From Nocardioides sp. (GTDB lineage Bacteria > Actinomycetota > Actinomycetes > Propionibacteriales > Nocardioidaceae): a stretch of 35,230 nucleotides of DNA. A program made the position numbers and the translations under genes. Positions 32,382 through 35,230 of the stretch are shown one piece after another. The notes under the pieces are model-generated. The model did no database searches. It saw only the letters and a program-made list of their open reading frames with translations, and was not told where the DNA came from. Location: NCBI GenBank assembly GCA_025964835.1, contig JAOPYB010000074.1, forward strand, positions 1 through 35,230, written 5' to 3'. Position 1 is the first letter of the stretch, and each line of letters opens with the position of its first letter.

Positions 32382-32879
32382 CTACTCGTCCCCGTCCGGG
32401 TCCTCTAACCCGCCTACCCCGTCGTGCGTCAGGCTCTCCAGCACGATCATCGACTCACTGTGCCGGACGCTCTGAATGTTCCAGACGTCGTGGGTGAGGA
32501 TGTCCTTCAGGTGCTGCGGGTCGCGCAACTGAAGCCGCACCACGAGATCCCAGCGGCCGGTCACCAGTTCGACCTGGGAGACCTCGGGCACCTCCCGGAG
32601 TGTGTGCATGGTCTCCAGCACCGACTGGTGCTGGGCCAGCTCAATCCCGATCAGGACCTCGAGGCCGATGCCCAGGGCGGCGGGATCGATGTCGACTCGG
32701 TAGCCCCTGACCACCCCGCGCGACTCGAGCCGCTCCAGTCGTTCACCGACCGCCCCGGCCGACATCCCGATCGCCCGGGCCAAACCCCTGATCGAGATCC
32801 GCGGATCCGCCTGGAGTTCGCGGAGCAAGCTCCGGTCCACGGAATCCAGCACGCGCGGAGCCTCGCCGGGCTGGGCCAT
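32382..32879 (-). CDS. Lrp/AsnC-family transcriptional regulator
   Basis: A 165-residue Lrp protein. The helix-turn-helix is ISIRGLARAIGMSAGAVGERLERLESRGVV after the family start LDSVDRSLLRELQADPR, and the RAM effector domain contains LEVLIGIELAQHQS and VSQVELVTGRWDLVVRLQLRD. It probably senses a branched-chain amino acid and controls the adjacent bkd and vdh genes, as BkdR does elsewhere. The ATG at 32879 is chosen for GAGGAG 5 bases upstream and the usual N-terminal length; a longer frame reaches 32975. Confidence 0.9.
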   Translation of the reverse strand: MAQPGEAPRVLDSVDRSLLRELQADPRISIRGLARAIGMSAGAVGERLERLESRGVVRGYRVDIDPAALGIGLEVLIGIELAQHQSVLETMHTLREVPEVSQVELVTGRWDLVVRLQLRDPQHLKDILTHDVWNIQSVRHSESMIVLESLTHDGVGGLEDPDGDE

Positions 32880-33232
32880 GCACGCTCCTCGTTCCGTCTT
32901 TTCCCGGGTCTCGTCGGGTTGCAGGCCTAATTGAGCCATGCATTCGCAGAAATGCAAGTCCGGCCTGACATACACCTGGCTGAACGTCCAGAAGGAGGCG
33001 GTGGCAACTAGGACCAGCAGCTCGAATGCCCGGATCTCCCCTGGGCACCGCCACGTTCACCGGATCGATCCCGCGCCGAGGTGGATTCGTTCCCACGGCG
33101 CGGCGCGGGGTGAATCGGACCTGATCGCAGTGGCCCAAGTCTGGGTCGGCGAAGCGCCCCGCGTCCCATCGACAGCAGCTCGCCTGCGGAGCCCCGCCAC
33201 CTGGCACGCGCGCCCGGCGCGGGTGGAGGCCC
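32880..33232. promoter_or_regulatory. Lrp/AsnC upstream region with dyad, otherwise empty
   Basis: Near the Lrp start lie ATTGAGCCAT (32930-32939) and the inverted repeat TGCATT-CGCAGA-AATGCA (32939-32956). The repeat overlaps a possible minus-strand -35 box TTGCAT, which suggests autoregulation. The remaining 270 or so bases up to the LysR stop contain no open frame that reads like a protein. Confidence 0.45.
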
Positions 33233-34165
33233 TCACGCAGACGGGTCGGCGCCCTGCGCGGAGGGCCACCGGCCACGCCGTACGGCGCCCCTCATGTGAC
33301 GGGTCAGCTCCCCGGCAACCGTCTCGACCGCCGCCGGCGTGCGCCCCATCCGGGAGCGCGCCAGGACGATCTCACGCCAGATGTCGGGGGAGTGGATCGG
33401 CGCGGCACTGAGACCACTCGCGCCTGCGGTGGCCCCGATGCCCGGCAGGATCGTCCAGCCGTGCCCCGCGAGCACGAGCTGCTTCTGCACGTCCATGGAG
33501 TTGGTCTCGGCCACGACGTCGAGCTGGACCGAGGAGCGTGCCGAGGCGTCGTCGATCAGGGCGCGCAACCCGTGTCCGGTGGCGGGCATCACCAGTCGGT
33601 GTCGACCGACCTCGGCGAACCCGATGGGCACGTCGGGGCTCAGCCGAACCGACGCCGGGGCGAGCGCCCACAGCCGCTCGCGCAGGAGCGGGCGGACGTG
33701 CACGGTCGCGGTCGGCGCGGTGTTGTACAGCAGGGACAGGTCGATGTCGCCGTCGTCGAGCCACTGCTTGAGGTGCCCGGAGTAGGCGGTGAGGAGCCGG
33801 AGGCGGATGCCGGGATGGACGCGTGCGATCGCGGAGACGAGGGGCTCGGCGATCAGGTCGGCCGTGCTGGCGAGGAGGCCCAGGGTCACGATCCCGGCGA
33901 TCCGGTCCGGTTCGGGCTGGATCTCGGCGCGGGCCTTGTCCAGCTCGCCGAGGGCGCGTCGGGCCCGCTCCACGAGCCGCTCCCCGGCCGCGGTCAGCCG
34001 CATCCCGTGCGGTGTCCGGTCGAACAGCGGCACCCCGAGCTCGGTCTCCAGGGCGCGGATCTGGCGCGTGACGGAGGGCTGGACCAGGTGCAGGCGTTCG
34101 GCGGCGCGGGTCACGCTGCCGGTGTCCGCGACGGTGACCAGTGCGGTGAGGTTCCTGAGGTCCAC
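33233..34165 (-). CDS. LysR-family transcriptional regulator
   Basis: A 310-residue regulator. The N-terminal winged helix-turn-helix reads LRNLTALVTVADTGSVTRAAERLHLVQPSVTRQIRALE, with LGVPLFDRTPHGMRLTAAGE completing it. The effector domain (IVTLGLLASTADLIAEPLVSAI onward) resembles the CbbR/GltC substrate-binding fold. A GTG at 34165 with GGGAGGGG upstream gives the normal LysR start (MDLRNL); longer frames add a non-conserved tail. It is divergent from an acyl-CoA dehydrogenase gene 149 bases away, its probable target. Confidence 0.9.
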   Translation of the reverse strand: MDLRNLTALVTVADTGSVTRAAERLHLVQPSVTRQIRALETELGVPLFDRTPHGMRLTAAGERLVERARRALGELDKARAEIQPEPDRIAGIVTLGLLASTADLIAEPLVSAIARVHPGIRLRLLTAYSGHLKQWLDDGDIDLSLLYNTAPTATVHVRPLLRERLWALAPASVRLSPDVPIGFAEVGRHRLVMPATGHGLRALIDDASARSSVQLDVVAETNSMDVQKQLVLAGHGWTILPGIGATAGASGLSAAPIHSPDIWREIVLARSRMGRTPAAVETVAGELTRHMRGAVRRGRWPSAQGADPSA

Positions 34166-34207
34166 GGCGCCCCTCCCATGCGTTTCATGCATATCTCTAT
34201 GCCGGAT

Positions 34208-34224
34208 CATCACTGTACGTGATG
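34208..34224. promoter_or_regulatory. Inverted repeat in the LysR/acyl-CoA dehydrogenase gap
   Basis: CATCAC-TGTAC-GTGATG is a perfect 6-bp dyad with a 5-base spacer, placed between the divergent genes. LysR proteins usually bind such interrupted dyads upstream of a divergent target, so it is the candidate site; the T-N11-A core pattern is not exact. Confidence 0.45.
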
Positions 34225-34314
34225 TCCTCGAGCACCGAGGATGGGACGTACGTCGTCCCCGGCGCCCGGCCGCCCGCACGCGGGTCCCCGACGCCGGTCC
34301 AAGGAAGGAGCACC

Positions 34315-35230
34315 GTGCACGAGCTCAACGAGGAAGAGTCCGCGATCGTGGCGTTGGTCGGCCAGTTCGTCGACCGCGAGGTCCGACCCGTGGCCTCGGA
34401 GCTGGAGCACGGCAACGTCTATCCGGAGAAGCTGATCGGCCAGATGAAGGACATGGGGGTCTTCGGCCTGGCCATTCCCGAGCCCTGGAACGACGGCCAG
34501 GTCTCGACCCCGTGCTACGCGGCGGTCACCGAGGAGCTGGCCCGTGGGTGGATGAGCCTGGCCGGCGCGATGGGCGGTCACACCGTCGTCGCCAAGCTGC
34601 TGCTGGCCTACGGCACCCCGGGGCAGAAGGACCACTACCTCCCGAAGATGGCGACCGGTGAGGTCCGCGCGACCATGGCACTGACCGAGGCCGGGGGTGG
34701 CTCGGACCTGCAGGCCATGCGGACCACGGCTCGCCGTGACGGCGACTCCTACGTCGTCAACGGGTCGAAGACCTGGATCACCAACGCCCGGCGCTCCTCG
34801 CTGGTCGCCCTGCTGTGCAAGACCGACCCCTCGGCGGCCCCGGCGCACCGGGGGATCAGCATCCTGCTCGTCGAGAAGGGCCCGGGCTTCGAGGTCTCCC
34901 GCGACCTGCCGAAGCTCGGCTACAAGGGCGTGGAGAGCTGTGAGCTGTCCTTCGACGACTTCCGGGTGCCGGCCACCAGCCTCCTCGGCGAGGAGGAGGG
35001 CCACGGTTTCGCGCAGATGATGCGGGGCCTGGAGATCGGACGGATCCAGGTCGCCTCCCGTGCCGTCGGCGTGGCCCGGGCCGCACTGGACGACTCGGTC
35101 CGCTACGCGCAGGAGCGCGAGACCTTCGGCAAGCCGATCTGGCAGCACCAGTCGGTCGGCAACTACCTCGCCGACATGGCCACCAAGCTCACCGCGGCCC
35201 GCCAGCTCGTGCTCTACGCCGCCCGCTGCT
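34315..35230 (+). CDS. Acyl-CoA dehydrogenase (cut by right edge)
   Basis: The first 305 codons are present; typical members have about 380. A GTG at 34315 is preceded by AAGGAAGGAG. The N-terminal helical domain includes EEESAIVALVGQFVDREVRP. The middle domain has MALTEAGGGSDLQAMRTTA (FAD/substrate signature) and VNGSKTWITNA. The C-terminal helical domain starts GLEIGRIQVASRAVGVARAAL and continues YAQERETFGKPIWQHQSV. It would oxidise an acyl-CoA at carbons 2 and 3, passing electrons to ETF. The catalytic glutamate lies beyond the edge, so chain specificity cannot be judged. Confidence 0.93.
   Translation, partial: MHELNEEESAIVALVGQFVDREVRPVASELEHGNVYPEKLIGQMKDMGVFGLAIPEPWNDGQVSTPCYAAVTEELARGWMSLAGAMGGHTVVAKLLLAYGTPGQKDHYLPKMATGEVRATMALTEAGGGSDLQAMRTTARRDGDSYVVNGSKTWITNARRSSLVALLCKTDPSAAPAHRGISILLVEKGPGFEVSRDLPKLGYKGVESCELSFDDFRVPATSLLGEEEGHGFAQMMRGLEIGRIQVASRAVGVARAALDDSVRYAQERETFGKPIWQHQSVGNYLADMATKLTAARQLVLYAARC

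Noticed and set aside
32938-33411. Plus-strand gene in the Lrp/LysR gap
   Set aside because: The translation is low-complexity, overlaps the LysR 3' end antisense and lacks recognisable motifs.
1-35230. CRISPR arrays, insertion sequences or prophage genes
   Set aside because: No regularly spaced repeats, transposase, integrase or phage structural genes were recognised.

Overview
The window looks like chromosome from a high-GC actinobacterium, most likely of the Nocardioides type. The evidence is GC-rich third codon positions, frequent GTG and TTG starts, many 4-base stop/start overlaps (ATGA, GTGA), a type II NADH dehydrogenase, an RsbW-like ATPase behind a sigma-B-type promoter, and a branched-chain keto acid dehydrogenase operon with valine dehydrogenase and an Lrp/AsnC regulator. 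The genus is an inference; no rRNA or other marker is present.

Layout. (1) 1-6227 looks like ordinary chromosome: a partial FluC/CrcB-like channel gene coupled to an RsbW-like ATPase, then NDH-2, a hotdog thioesterase, a GNAT acetyltransferase, a two-helix membrane protein, a flavodoxin-fold reductase, a 39-residue protein with C2H2 zinc-finger spacing, and tRNA-Lys(UUU). (2) 6228-6861 has no confident gene but holds small repeats and dyads. (3) 6862-27192 is a large catabolic locus. A leftward gene set (NTF2-like protein, SDR, molybdenum-hydroxylase FAD subunit, FAH-family hydrolase, second SDR) diverges at about 11 kb from a rightward set (2Fe-2S and Mo-binding hydroxylase subunits, DUF917, hydantoinase/oxoprolinase A, PfkB sugar kinase, second NTF2-like protein, LLM flavin oxidoreductase, aminotransferase, KDPG/KHG aldolase). 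A five-gene peptide/opine/nickel-type ABC importer and an IclR regulator follow. (4) 27328-32879 has valine dehydrogenase divergent from E1-alpha, E1-beta and E2 of a branched-chain 2-oxo acid dehydrogenase, then a convergent Lrp/AsnC regulator. (5) 33233-35230 has a LysR regulator divergent from an acyl-CoA dehydrogenase cut by the window edge.

The most interesting part is the catabolic locus. Its combination of a molybdenum hydroxylase, HyuA paired with DUF917 (no HyuB), a 2-keto-3-deoxy-sugar-acid-like kinase, a KDPG/KHG aldolase and an aminotransferase is not one I recognise as a described pathway. Two near-identical regulatory modules tie it together. Each is a TTGCAC or TTGACA -35 box, a 17-bp spacer and a -10 box, followed exactly 5 bp later by the same dyad (CAACG-N-CGTTG merging into GTTGCA-N5-TGCAAC). 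One lies before the hydroxylase operon and one before the importer operon. The dyad covers the expected transcription start, so it is probably the operator of the IclR protein encoded at the end of the locus. The cluster probably imports a compound, oxidises and opens it, and cleaves a 2-oxo acid to pyruvate plus an aldehyde; the substrate is not determined by the sequence.
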